A stretch of 33,370 nucleotides of DNA from Aequorivita sp. (GCA_002715485.1 PAZL01000010.1:53787-87156), one strand, 5' to 3'. Counted from the first letter of the stretch, positions 9,821 to 16,776 are shown. The notes: generated from the letters alone by a model not told the origin. Translations and numbers: made by a program.

Positions 9821-9859
9821 AAAATCCCAAATTCCAAAATAATGGAGTTTGGGATTTTT
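9821..9859 (+). terminator. Terminator of atpD-atpC
   Basis: An 11-bp stem AAAATCCCAAA / TTTGGGATTTT, with a further inner TCCA/TGGA pairing, is followed by a T run. It starts 25 bases after atpC. Confidence 0.8.
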
Positions 9860-9942
9860 GTATGGGCTAAATCCTTAAAGTTATATTAACACCCTCCTAT
9901 CATTTTATATAGGATTTGTAACTTTACACGTTGATAAAAACT

Positions 9943-10797
9943 ATGCAGTTACAGCAAATAGATAGGGTAAAAACTATTACCAAAGAAGATTTTCTAAAAA
10001 ACTATTTTAAACCACAAAAACCAGTCATTATTGAAAGGTTTGTTGAGGATTGGCCTGCATTTACCAAATGGAATCTTGATTATATGGCTGACGTTGCGGG
10101 TGATAAAATGGTTCCCCTTTACGATAACCGTCCCGTGAGCCACAAAGATGGTTTTAATGAACCGCATGCAAAAATGAAAATGCGTGAGTATGTGGAACTT
10201 CTTAAAACCGAGCCTACCAAATACCGGATATTTCTGTGGAATATTTTAAAGGAAGTACCCCAGCTTCAAAATGATTTTGACTTTCCGGATTTTGGCCTCA
10301 AATTGATGAAAGGTTTACCGATGCTCTTCTTCGGCGGAAAGGACTCGTACACTTTTATGCATTACGATATTGATTTGGCAAACATCTTCCATTTTCACTT
10401 TCAAGGAAAAAAAGAAGTCATTCTTTTTGACCAAAAACAGAACGATTATCTCTATAAAATTCCACATTCATTGATTACTCGTGAAGATATAGATTTCCAC
10501 AATCCAGATTACGAAAAATGGCCAGCATTAAAAAAAGCAGAAGGCTACATCGCGAATTTGGAACACGGCAACGTTTTGTATATGCCCGAAGGGTATTGGC
10601 ACTATATGCGTTATATTACTCCGGGTTTTTCCATGAGTTTACGGGCTATTCCCAGAAACCCAAAAAACCTAGCTAAAGCAGTATACAATATTGTTTTTAT
10701 GCGCTATTTTGACCAATTAATGCGAAAGTTGAAAGGCCAAAAATGGATTGATTGGAAAAACGAGCAAGCCATCGTTCGTACTAATAATGCGCTGTAA
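9943..10797 (+). CDS. JmjC/cupin_8-like protein, probable Fe(II)/2-oxoglutarate oxygenase
   Basis: This 284-residue cupin-like protein resembles FIH-type/JmjC hydroxylases. An iron-binding H-x-D pair sits in FMHYDIDLANIFHFHFQGKK, and the distal histidine is in VLYMPEGYWHYM. The lysine of GKKEVILFD is a candidate 2-oxoglutarate contact. Together these suggest a protein or small-molecule hydroxylase; the substrate is unknown. The early segment ITKEDFLKNYFKPQKPVII is typical of the family. I chose ATG 9943 over an in-frame TTG at 9931 because it gives the family N-terminus and because a -7-like TAACTTTA at 9919-9926 lies just upstream. It is a single gene with no obvious partner. Confidence 0.87.
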   Translation: MQLQQIDRVKTITKEDFLKNYFKPQKPVIIERFVEDWPAFTKWNLDYMADVAGDKMVPLYDNRPVSHKDGFNEPHAKMKMREYVELLKTEPTKYRIFLWNILKEVPQLQNDFDFPDFGLKLMKGLPMLFFGGKDSYTFMHYDIDLANIFHFHFQGKKEVILFDQKQNDYLYKIPHSLITREDIDFHNPDYEKWPALKKAEGYIANLEHGNVLYMPEGYWHYMRYITPGFSMSLRAIPRNPKNLAKAVYNIVFMRYFDQLMRKLKGQKWIDWKNEQAIVRTNNAL

Positions 10798-10836
10798 ATT
10801 CTTAATATTTCAGTATCTTTCTTATAAGTTTTTCAA

Positions 10837-10998
10837 TATAAATACTTCATACTAATAATTGCAATCCTTTGTTTGCTGGCAACTTTTGAGCAAGCCTTTT
10901 TAAGCAAAGGAGATATAAAATTTCAAGTTGGAGTCAATTTACAAACTAACGACACCGGATGTATGGGCGGCTTGGGTTTTGATTTCGGTAAATATTGA
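10837..10998 (+). pseudogene. Remnant of a small exported outer-membrane barrel protein
   Basis: The gap between 10798 and 11130 contains a 53-codon frame without a start codon, ending TGA at 10996-10998. It reads like a signal peptide (KYFILIIAILCLLATFEQA) followed by FLSKGDIKFQVGVNLQ and then GLGFDFGKY. The first part matches my memory of small Flavobacteriia barrel proteins (a KGD-K-FQVG-N-Q pattern, DUF6646-like). The end looks like a late-barrel strand joined directly, as if the middle had been deleted. The expected ATG position reads TAT. I infer a decayed, internally deleted gene. The rest of the 333-base gap holds only the promoter of the next gene. Confidence 0.5.
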
Positions 10999-11072
10999 GG
11001 CTCCGTTTAAAATTTAGAAATATATCTTTTATGAATCCCGCATAAATATCTTCATAATAATTTTTCAACTTA

Positions 11073-11103
11073 TTGCAACCTTTTCATAAAGTTCATATCT
11101 TAC
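11073..11103 (+). promoter_or_regulatory. Possible promoter of the YqiJ-like / flotillin operon
   Basis: TTG at 11073-11075 and TATCTTAC at 11096-11103 (6 of 8 bases including the spacer positions fit TAnnTTTG) are spaced by 20 bases. The start codon is 28 bases downstream. Confidence 0.4.
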
Positions 11104-11130
11104 CCAACATTTAATAAAACAACCCAACCA

Positions 11131-11706
11131 ATGAACGAATGGTTTGCAGCATTTGAGCCTTTTGAAAAGGTTTACTGGTCCATAGCCCTAATCGCTTCAG
11201 CAATTTTTATTATCCTTATAATTTTAACCTTTGTAGGTGGTGAAGTGGATGATACTGGCGACGTAGACTCTGATATAGAAGGCGACACGGGAATTCACTT
11301 TCAGTTTCTTTCCTTTAAAAATTTAATTGGATTTTTCACCCTTTTTGGATGGTCAGGAATTGCCTGTATTGGCGAAGGGCTTTCTAAAGGGATGACAATA
11401 TTAATTTCGACAGCGTGTGGTTTACTGATGATGGCCATTATGGCTTCGTTGTTTTACTATTTGGGAAAATTAAATAGCAGCGGCTCCCTGAAAATTGAAA
11501 ACGCACTTAACCAGATTGGCGAAGTTTACCTTACTATAGGCGCCAACCGCTCAAGAATTGGAAAAGTACATATAAACATTCAGGGAGGCATGCGCGAACT
11601 TGATGCGCTGACAGACGAACCCTCAGACCTTCACCAAGGAGATATTGTAACCGTTGTACAAGTAACGGGTACGGGAATTTTAATAGTAAATAAACACACC
11701 GCCTAA
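11131..11706 (+). CDS. YqiJ/NfeD-like membrane protein with C-terminal OB fold
   Basis: This 191-residue inner-membrane protein has a first helix at about residues 16-37 (WSIALIASAIFIILIILTF) and an acidic loop VDDTGDVDSDIEGD. Two further spans lie in the LIGFFTLFGWSGIACIG and ILISTACGLLMMAIMASLFYYLG region. The cytosolic tail from about residue 125 (IGEVYLTIGANRSRIGKVHI ... GDIVTVVQVTGTGILIVNK) looks like an OB/NfeD-type beta-barrel. It is two bases from a flotillin gene, the same arrangement as E. coli yqiJ-yqiK and NfeD-flotillin pairs. By analogy it should act with the flotillin in membrane-domain organisation. Confidence 0.82.
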   Translation: MNEWFAAFEPFEKVYWSIALIASAIFIILIILTFVGGEVDDTGDVDSDIEGDTGIHFQFLSFKNLIGFFTLFGWSGIACIGEGLSKGMTILISTACGLLMMAIMASLFYYLGKLNSSGSLKIENALNQIGEVYLTIGANRSRIGKVHINIQGGMRELDALTDEPSDLHQGDIVTVVQVTGTGILIVNKHTA

Positions 11707-11708
11707 TC

Positions 11709-13130
11709 ATGACTTTCTTACCACTTCAAGCAGAATCATTTGCGCCCTTATTGGCTATTGGGTTTGCCATTTTATTTGTTTTTATCATCCTAATTACTTT
11801 TATAAGAAGGTATAAGCGTTGTCCCTCAGACCGTATTTTGGTAATTTATGGAAAGGTTGGCACAGGAAACTCGGCCCGCTGTATTCATGGAGGTGCTGCC
11901 TTTATTTGGCCAGTAATCCAAGATTACGAATATCTTGACCTGACCCCTATTTCAATAGAGGTTAATCTAATAAATGCCCTAAGTAAGCAAAACATTCGTG
12001 TAAATGTTCCTTCCCGTTTCACCATAGGTATTTCTACCGAACCGGGCATTATGCAAAATGCCGCAGAGCGCTTGCTTGGTCAAGGCTTGGAGCAAATTCA
12101 AGAACTTGCAAAAGAAATTATTTTTGGTCAGTTGCGTTTGGTTGTGGCATCGATGGACATTGAGGAAATAAACAACGACAGAGATAAGTTTTTGACTAAT
12201 ATCTCTAACAGTGTTGAGTCTGAATTGAAGAAAGTTGGTTTAAAACTAATCAACGTGAATATAACCGACATTGTTGATGAATCTGGCTATATTGAAGCTT
12301 TGGGTAAAGAAGCTGCTGCCCATGCCATCAATGCTGCTCGTAAATCTGTAGCTGAAAAAAATAGGGATGGTTCCATTGGGGAAGCAAATGCAAAACAGGA
12401 TGAGCGCACACAGGTTGCTGCAGCAAATGCGCAGGCCGTGGAAGGCGAAAACATTGCAAAGATTAACGTTGCAAATTCAGACTCGCTGCGTCGCCAACGT
12501 GAAGCAGAAGCCGAAAGAGTAGCGATTGCTTCTGAAAAGGTACAGTCAGCAAAAGCATTGGAAGAATCCTATATAGCCGAAAAAGAAGCGGAAATTACAC
12601 GTGCGGAAAGGGAAAGAAGCACACAACTTGCAGATATTATCGTTCCCGCTGAAATTGACAAACGAAAAGTTGAGATAGATGCCGAAGCAGTAGCTGAAAA
12701 AATAAGACGCCAAGCCAAAGGGGAAGCAGATGCAATTTTGTTCAAGGCACAAGCAGAAGCACAGGGTATATTTGAAATACTTACCAAACAGGCAGAAGGT
12801 TTTGATAGAATTGTAAAAGCTGCTGGAAACAACTCCAAAGATGCAGTGCTTTTATTGATAGCCGATAAACTTCCAGAGTTAGTAAAACTTCAGTCTGAAG
12901 CCATTAAAAACATTAAGATTGACAAGGTTACCGTTTGGGAAAACGGTTCTTCAAAAGATGGCAAAACTGCAACTTCCAACTTTATTTCGGGAATGTACGG
13001 TTCCGTACCGCCACTTCAGGAAATGTTTAACATGGCCGGTATGGAATTGCCAGAATATTTGAAGGGAAAAAAAGTGGAGGGTAATAATAGTTTATCTGAA
13101 GATGAAGGAGAAAATCCAAAGAAAAAATAA
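11709..13130 (+). CDS. Flotillin family protein (YqiK type)
   Basis: This 473-residue membrane scaffold has an N-terminal helix at about residues 13-34 (PLLAIGFAILFVFIILITFI). The SPFH/PHB domain begins RCPSDRILVIYGKVG and contains the GISTEPGIMQNAAERLL and VGLKLINVNITDI segments. Then comes a long charged helix rich in Ala/Glu/Lys repeats (about residues 215-360; AEAERVAIASEKVQSAKALE, KAQAEAQGI), the flotillin coiled coil. The C-terminus, after ELVKLQSEAIKNIKIDKVTVWENG, is polar and probably disordered. Flotillins oligomerise at the inner membrane and organise membrane domains; the exact clients here are unknown. A strong terminator follows. Confidence 0.93.
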   Translation: MTFLPLQAESFAPLLAIGFAILFVFIILITFIRRYKRCPSDRILVIYGKVGTGNSARCIHGGAAFIWPVIQDYEYLDLTPISIEVNLINALSKQNIRVNVPSRFTIGISTEPGIMQNAAERLLGQGLEQIQELAKEIIFGQLRLVVASMDIEEINNDRDKFLTNISNSVESELKKVGLKLINVNITDIVDESGYIEALGKEAAAHAINAARKSVAEKNRDGSIGEANAKQDERTQVAAANAQAVEGENIAKINVANSDSLRRQREAEAERVAIASEKVQSAKALEESYIAEKEAEITRAERERSTQLADIIVPAEIDKRKVEIDAEAVAEKIRRQAKGEADAILFKAQAEAQGIFEILTKQAEGFDRIVKAAGNNSKDAVLLLIADKLPELVKLQSEAIKNIKIDKVTVWENGSSKDGKTATSNFISGMYGSVPPLQEMFNMAGMELPEYLKGKKVEGNNSLSEDEGENPKKK

Positions 13131-13187
13131 ATCGTTACAAATAATTATTTCAGAAAACTTAGTTAGGACAAACCTTCATCATAAGAA

Positions 13188-13223
13188 AAAGCACAACCAC
13201 CACCATGTTGGTTGTGCTTTTTT
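13188..13223. terminator. Bidirectional terminator between flotillin and XRE gene
   Basis: The stem AAAGCACAACCA / TGGTTGTGCTTT (12 bp) has an 8-9 base loop, a T run after it on the plus strand and a shorter one on the minus strand. It sits between convergent genes. Confidence 0.88.
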
Positions 13224-13244
13224 AAATTCAAATAATTGGCATTG

Positions 13245-13436
13245 TTACTCATTCTGAAAAATATCCTCAATAGGCATTTCAAACAATCTAGAAATCTTAA
13301 ATGCCAACGGCAAGCTGGGATCAAACTTTCCTGTTTCAATAGCGTTTATGGTCTGTCGAGACACCTCAACCTCAGCTGCCAGTTCAGCCTGGGTCATATT
13401 ATGCTCTGCGCGAAGTACTTTTATTTTATTCTTCAT
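13245..13436 (-). CDS. XRE-family HTH transcriptional regulator (YozG-like)
   Basis: This 63-residue protein consists almost entirely of one Cro/C1-type helix-turn-helix: KVLRAEHNMTQAELAAEVEV then SRQTINAIETGKFDPSLPLA, the recognition helix region. LFEMPIEDIFQNE closes the fold. It resembles the small YozG-type regulators that usually control an adjacent membrane protein gene. Its ATG overlaps the stop of that gene by four bases (ATGA), so the two are translationally coupled and the regulator probably acts on its own operon. No effector domain is present. Confidence 0.93.
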   Translation of the reverse strand: MKNKIKVLRAEHNMTQAELAAEVEVSRQTINAIETGKFDPSLPLAFKISRLFEMPIEDIFQNE

Positions 13437-13846
13437 CTGTATTTATTATTGCCTACGAAAGTTGCTATCAAATATGTTATCCCTATTAGCATAACCAAGT
13501 CTGCTATCTCCGCATCAAAACCGATAACATTTGCCTGATCTAGTAATGAATAGCTTAAGCCACCAACCACGCCAACGCCTAAAGCAATAGCCATTGCTTC
13601 GATATGTACTTTTCGTTGCATTTCATCCAAACTATTAATGTACTTTCGGTTCATAAGGATCATCCCTATGCCAACAAGAGTAGCTATAAAAATAAATATG
13701 ATGGATAAGACAGTATTGCCTTCCCAGAAATATTTTTGACCAAAGGAGGCTATTGCCATTGTTACTACCCACCCACCGGTCCAATAAGCTAATTGTCTTA
13801 TATTCTTTTTTGAAGCGTCTTTCCATGAATTCTGTTTTGTTTCCAT
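13433..13846 (-). CDS. Small four-span membrane protein partnered with an XRE regulator
   Basis: This 137-residue hydrophobic protein of unknown function has four predicted spans, for example LAYWTGGWVVTMAIASFG, TVLSIIFIFIATLVGIGMIL, IEAMAIALGVGVVGGLSYSLL and DLVMLIGITYLIATFVG. Between spans 2 and 3 lies the polar loop NRKYINSLDEMQRKVH, a pattern shared with other small membrane proteins found next to YozG-like regulators. The ATG at 13844-13846 is chosen over an upstream extension because a strong promoter lies at 13887-13915. The stop overlaps the XRE start. Confidence 0.8.
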   Translation of the reverse strand: METKQNSWKDASKKNIRQLAYWTGGWVVTMAIASFGQKYFWEGNTVLSIIFIFIATLVGIGMILMNRKYINSLDEMQRKVHIEAMAIALGVGVVGGLSYSLLDQANVIGFDAEIADLVMLIGITYLIATFVGNNKYR

Positions 13847-13886
13847 AAGTAAAGTGTATTTGATTTTATGTAAAGTTATATTGACA

Positions 13887-13915
13887 CAAATATATAATTT
13901 TTTTTCAAATGTCAA
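13887..13915 (-). promoter_or_regulatory. Promoter of the membrane protein / XRE operon
   Basis: On the minus strand a -33 TTG (13913-13915, in CTTGACATTTG) and a perfect -7 box TATATTTG (13887-13894) are 18 bases apart. The predicted leader is about 35-40 bases, so the first gene should start at 13846. If the regulator is autogenous, its operator should overlap here. Confidence 0.7.
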
Positions 13916-13931
13916 GTTTTATTTACATAAT

Positions 13932-14408
13932 TTATTTTGAAATTTCGTTTACCTTTTCATATACCAATTCTGGCTCCCATCCTCGGTAAAGAAGATAATC
14001 TGCAAGTTTTTTTCTTCTTTTCAGAATGTTTTTTTCAGAAACCAATTGAAGTAATCGCTTTTCTACCAAAGTCTCAAAGGCTGTATAGTATTCAGCATCG
14101 GGTATTTCCTTTAGGGCAATCTGAATGTTGTATTTTGAAATTTCGCGACGTTTCAATTCGTTAACAATTCTATTTCTGCCCCATTTTTTGGTTCTGAATT
14201 TTCCCCGTGCAAAAGCTTGCGCAAATCGCGTTTCATTTAAAAAATTGTTTCGCAATAAATGATCAATTATTTGGTCTACGGCTTTGGAAATCATTCTCAT
14301 TTCATACAATTTTTGATGAACTTCTTTATGGCAACGTTCTTGATAGGCACAATAGCGCTCCATTCTCTTGGTAGCTTCATCAACGGTGTATGTTTTATGT
14401 GTTTTCAA
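13932..14408 (-). CDS. recX: RecX-family recombination regulator
   Basis: RecX binds RecA filaments and limits recombinase activity. The protein has three-helix RecX repeats: CHKEVHQKLYEM, then FLNETRFAQAFARGKFRTKKWGRNRI, the family's most conserved stretch, and a C-terminal ADYLLYRGWEPELVYEKVNE. I place the start at TTG 14406-14408, giving 158 residues beginning KTHKTYTVDEATKRMERYC, which is the usual RecX N-terminus in this group. A longer in-frame start at 14456 would run through the rng terminator and is unlikely. ATG at codon 17 of this version (MERYC) is a less likely alternative. The gene is isolated from recA. Confidence 0.85.
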   Translation of the reverse strand: MKTHKTYTVDEATKRMERYCAYQERCHKEVHQKLYEMRMISKAVDQIIDHLLRNNFLNETRFAQAFARGKFRTKKWGRNRIVNELKRREISKYNIQIALKEIPDAEYYTAFETLVEKRLLQLVSEKNILKRRKKLADYLLYRGWEPELVYEKVNEISK

Positions 14409-14423
14409 ACTGGAAGTAAAACT

Positions 14424-14466
14424 AACAAAAAAACCCCTTCCGAAGTAAGTCTTCAAAAGGGGTTTT
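14424..14466 (-). terminator. Terminator of rng
   Basis: On the minus strand a long stem (outer 10 bp AAAACCCCTT / AAGGGGTTTT, inner GAAG/CTTC) is followed by a run of T. It starts two bases after the rng stop and ends 16 bases before the chosen recX start. Confidence 0.85.
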
Positions 14467-14468
14467 GG

Positions 14469-16013
14469 TTATTTTATCAATTCACCGTCTTTGTCGTGAA
14501 AGTGATATTCGAGATACGTATAAGCATCCCGAGGTTGGATTTTTACCCATTTTTTGTGCTCCAAAAACCATTTGGTGCGCACGCTTGGGAAACCTTTGGT
14601 TAAAAAGGCCGCTATAAAAGGATGCGTATTGAGCGTTATCTTTTTATAGTCTTTTTTGAAAAGGCGTTTTACCTCTTCATTAATTCTATTTATCACAATG
14701 ATAGGCGCTTCAATCTCGCCATTGCCTCCAATGCTGGGGTCTTCCTCGCGAGTTTTGATGTTCATTTCTGGCCTAACACGTTGACGGGTTATCTGTATCA
14801 ACCCAAATTTGCTTGGGGGAAGAATTTTGTGTTTTGCTCTGTCATCCTTCATTTCTTCACGAAGATGATTATAGAGTTGTTTGCGGTGATTGGCATTTGC
14901 CAAGTCGATAAAATCTACCACAATAATTCCTCCCATATCGCGCAACCTTAGCTGTCTTGCCACCTCAGTGGCCGCAATCATATTCACTTCAAGCGCGGTG
15001 CCTTCTTGTGTTTTTTGTTTGTTGCTTCGGTTACCGCTATTCACGTCTATTACGTGCATTGCTTCGGTATGTTCTATTACCAGGTAAGCTCCTTTGCTTC
15101 CCGATACTGTTTTTCCGAAGGAAGTTTTAATCTGCCTTTCTATTCCGAACTTTTCAAACATCGGGACATTGCTGTCATAAAACTTTACGATATTGTCTTT
15201 CTTTGGTGCAATTTCCTGCACATAATCTTTTATTTGCAAGTAAAGGGTTTCATCGTCAATATGTATTGCGGAGAATGAATCGTTAAACATATCGCGGATG
15301 ATGGATGCTCCCCTGTTTAGCTCGCTCAGCACTTTTGAAGGGTGGTGCGCCCCTTGTAGCTTCTTACACATCGCCGTCCAGCGATCCATAAGGTTCTGTA
15401 AATCTTTGTCCAGTTCTGCTACTTTTTTGCCCTCGGCTACGGTGCGTATAATAACGCCAAATCCTTTTGGTTTTATGCTTGTTATCAAGCGTTTTAACCT
15501 GTCTTTTTCTTCGTTGCTTTCTATTTTTTGAGAAACAGAAACGCGGTCTGAAAACGGCACCAGTACAATATATCTTCCGGCTATGGATAGCTCGGAACTT
15601 ATACGTGGGCCTTTTGTGGAAATGGGTTCTTTTACAATTTGAACCAAGATGGATTGATTGCTCTTTAAGGCATCGTTTAAGTTGCCATGCTTATCAATCT
15701 CTTTTTCGAATGGAAAATTATTTAAGGTATAATCCTTTAACTTACCTGAGCTAACACTTTTCACAAATTTCAATTGTGAAAGTACCTTCGGGCCGAGATC
15801 GTGATAGTGTAAAAAACCATCCTTCTCATAACCCACGTTCACAAAGGCGGCGTTTAGACCAGGGACTGTTTTACGTATTTTGGCAAGAAATATATCGCCA
15901 ACAGTAAAATTGTTGTCCTCTTCCTCTTTGTGGAGCTCTATAAGCTTTCCATCTTTTAAAAGGGCAAAATCAACTTCTTGTGAACCGGACCTAATAAATA
16001 ATTCGTAGTTCAC
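14469..16013 (-). CDS. rng: Ribonuclease G/E family endoribonuclease
   Basis: This endoribonuclease of RNA processing and decay has 514 residues, near RNase G length and without the RNase E scaffold tail. The S1 domain is at about residues 35-130 (DIFLAKIRKTVPGLNAAFV). The catalytic core carries the two metal-binding aspartates, Asp323 in HVIDVNSGN and Asp367 in GGIIVVDFID, and the 5'-sensor region lies in between. The Zn-link CPxCxGxG motif expected after the QITRQRVRPEMNI segment is absent, and the only cysteine is Cys216. Family members in this phylum appear to share that. It is probably transcribed from its own promoter, and a 217-base untranslated region with inverted repeats lies upstream. 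Confidence 0.93.
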   Translation of the reverse strand: MNYELFIRSGSQEVDFALLKDGKLIELHKEEEDNNFTVGDIFLAKIRKTVPGLNAAFVNVGYEKDGFLHYHDLGPKVLSQLKFVKSVSSGKLKDYTLNNFPFEKEIDKHGNLNDALKSNQSILVQIVKEPISTKGPRISSELSIAGRYIVLVPFSDRVSVSQKIESNEEKDRLKRLITSIKPKGFGVIIRTVAEGKKVAELDKDLQNLMDRWTAMCKKLQGAHHPSKVLSELNRGASIIRDMFNDSFSAIHIDDETLYLQIKDYVQEIAPKKDNIVKFYDSNVPMFEKFGIERQIKTSFGKTVSGSKGAYLVIEHTEAMHVIDVNSGNRSNKQKTQEGTALEVNMIAATEVARQLRLRDMGGIIVVDFIDLANANHRKQLYNHLREEMKDDRAKHKILPPSKFGLIQITRQRVRPEMNIKTREEDPSIGGNGEIEAPIIVINRINEEVKRLFKKDYKKITLNTHPFIAAFLTKGFPSVRTKWFLEHKKWVKIQPRDAYTYLEYHFHDKDGELIK

Positions 16014-16035
16014 GTTACATTAATTTTGTCGTTCC

Positions 16036-16063
16036 GAAATATAATCCGGAACTAATTAAACAA
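16036..16063 (-). promoter_or_regulatory. Possible rng promoter
   Basis: On the minus strand a -33 TTG (16061-16063) and TATATTTC (16036-16043), one base off TAnnTTTG, are 17 bases apart. The spacing is short, so this is tentative; the rng start is 22 bases downstream. Confidence 0.35.
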
Positions 16064-16088
16064 TATTTTTCACAGATTTATATAAAAT

Positions 16089-16198
16089 CCGGCGAAACTG
16101 CACCAAAACCAAAAGCCGGCTGTTGCAATCTCATTTTCAAAGAACGATTTATCGTTTGTTCTATTCGGAAATAGCACCAAAAAAGTACAATTTCCGAA
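16089..16198 (-). repeat. Cluster of inverted repeats upstream of rng
   Basis: Three inverted repeats fall in the 217-base gap between rng and the 30-residue gene: CCGGC/GCCGG at 16089-16093 and 16115-16119, AACGAT/ATCGTT at 16143-16156, and TTCGGAAAT/ATTTCCGAA at 16164-16172 and 16190-16198. The outer two have loops of 21 and 17 bases that both contain TTTTGGTGC on the minus strand (complements at 16100-16108 and 16174-16182). No coding frame is seen here. Confidence 0.5.
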
Positions 16199-16212
16199 AC
16201 ACTTTTAAAACA

Positions 16213-16240
16213 GAAAAAGTAGTTTAGAAACTACTTTTTC
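16213..16240 (-). terminator. Terminator overlapping the end of the 30-residue gene
   Basis: A perfect 13-bp stem GAAAAAGTAGTTT / AAACTACTTTTTC with a two-base centre is followed by T-rich sequence on the minus strand. It includes the last codons (lysines) and the stop codon of the small basic protein. Confidence 0.8.
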
Positions 16241-16323
16241 TTTTTGTGGCGGTTAGCGCGACGACGCTTTTTACGCTTGTGGGTCGCTACCTTATGTCTT
16301 TTTCTTTTTTTACCACTTGGCAT
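16231..16323 (-). CDS. Conserved 30-residue polybasic protein, probably ribosome- or RNA-associated
   Basis: This very short frame (ATG at 16321-16323, TAG at 16231-16233) encodes MPSGKKRKRHKVATHKRKKR followed by ten more residues ending in four lysines. About two thirds of the residues are Lys, Arg or His and there are no acidic residues. I remember nearly the same peptide in many Bacteroidota, usually unannotated or called hypothetical, next to HU or RNase G genes. The composition resembles small ribosomal proteins such as bTHX or bL34, but it is not either. A ribosomal or nucleic-acid role is inferred from charge and conservation only. It lies 45 bases downstream of the HU gene on the same strand and probably shares its transcript. 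Confidence 0.8.
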   Translation of the reverse strand: MPSGKKRKRHKVATHKRKKRRRANRHKKKK

Positions 16324-16368
16324 ACTAAAGTCTTTTTTAATGCTCCACCTAAGTGGAACGGGTTAGAA

Positions 16369-16659
16369 TTATTTTACGTCCACGTTGGTCTTTACGCCTT
16401 CAACAAAAACTTTTGCAGGTTTAAAGGCCGGAATATTGTGAGCTGGTATTTTAATAGTTGTGTTTTTTGAAATGTTTCTTCCTGTTTTTTCAGCTCTTGT
16501 TTTAATAATAAAGCTTCCAAAACCTCTTAAATACACATTGTCTCCACCTTCCAAAGAGTTCTTTACTTCTTCCATAAAGGTTTCAACAGTAGCTTGTACT
16601 TCATTCTTTTCCATTCCTAGCTTTTCTGAAATCTTCGCTACGATATCTGCTTTCGTCAT
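16369..16659 (-). CDS. HU-family DNA-binding protein
   Basis: This 96-residue histone-like nucleoid protein opens MTKADIVAKISEKLGMEKNEVQATVETFMEEV, the dimerising helices. GDNVYLRGFGSFIIKTRAEKTGRNI carries the GFGSF turn and enters the DNA-binding beta arm, and PAHNIPAFKPAKVFVEGV completes the fold. It bends and compacts DNA as a dimer. HU and IHF subunits cannot be separated confidently here, so no symbol is given. The promoter is well defined upstream, and the 30-residue basic protein follows. Confidence 0.95.
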   Translation of the reverse strand: MTKADIVAKISEKLGMEKNEVQATVETFMEEVKNSLEGGDNVYLRGFGSFIIKTRAEKTGRNISKNTTIKIPAHNIPAFKPAKVFVEGVKTNVDVK

Positions 16660-16710
16660 TACTTTTAAATTTTAATTAATTTTCTTTTACTAGATTTTTT
16701 TTAGAGACCG

Positions 16711-16742
16711 CAAATATACATATTTTAAAATCAATAATTCAA
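16711..16742 (-). promoter_or_regulatory. Promoter of the HU gene
   Basis: On the minus strand -33 TTTG (TTG at 16740-16742) and a perfect -7 TATATTTG (16711-16718) are 21 bases apart, with a leader of about 45-50 bases. Confidence 0.72.
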
Positions 16743-16776
16743 ACCTTAATCCTTTAAAATTTAATGGGATATAGAT

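Noticed and set aside
16021-16028. TAATTTTG on the plus strand just upstream of the rng start
   Set aside because: It matches the -7 consensus, but no plus-strand gene follows until mutY 760 bases away, so chance is the simpler reading.
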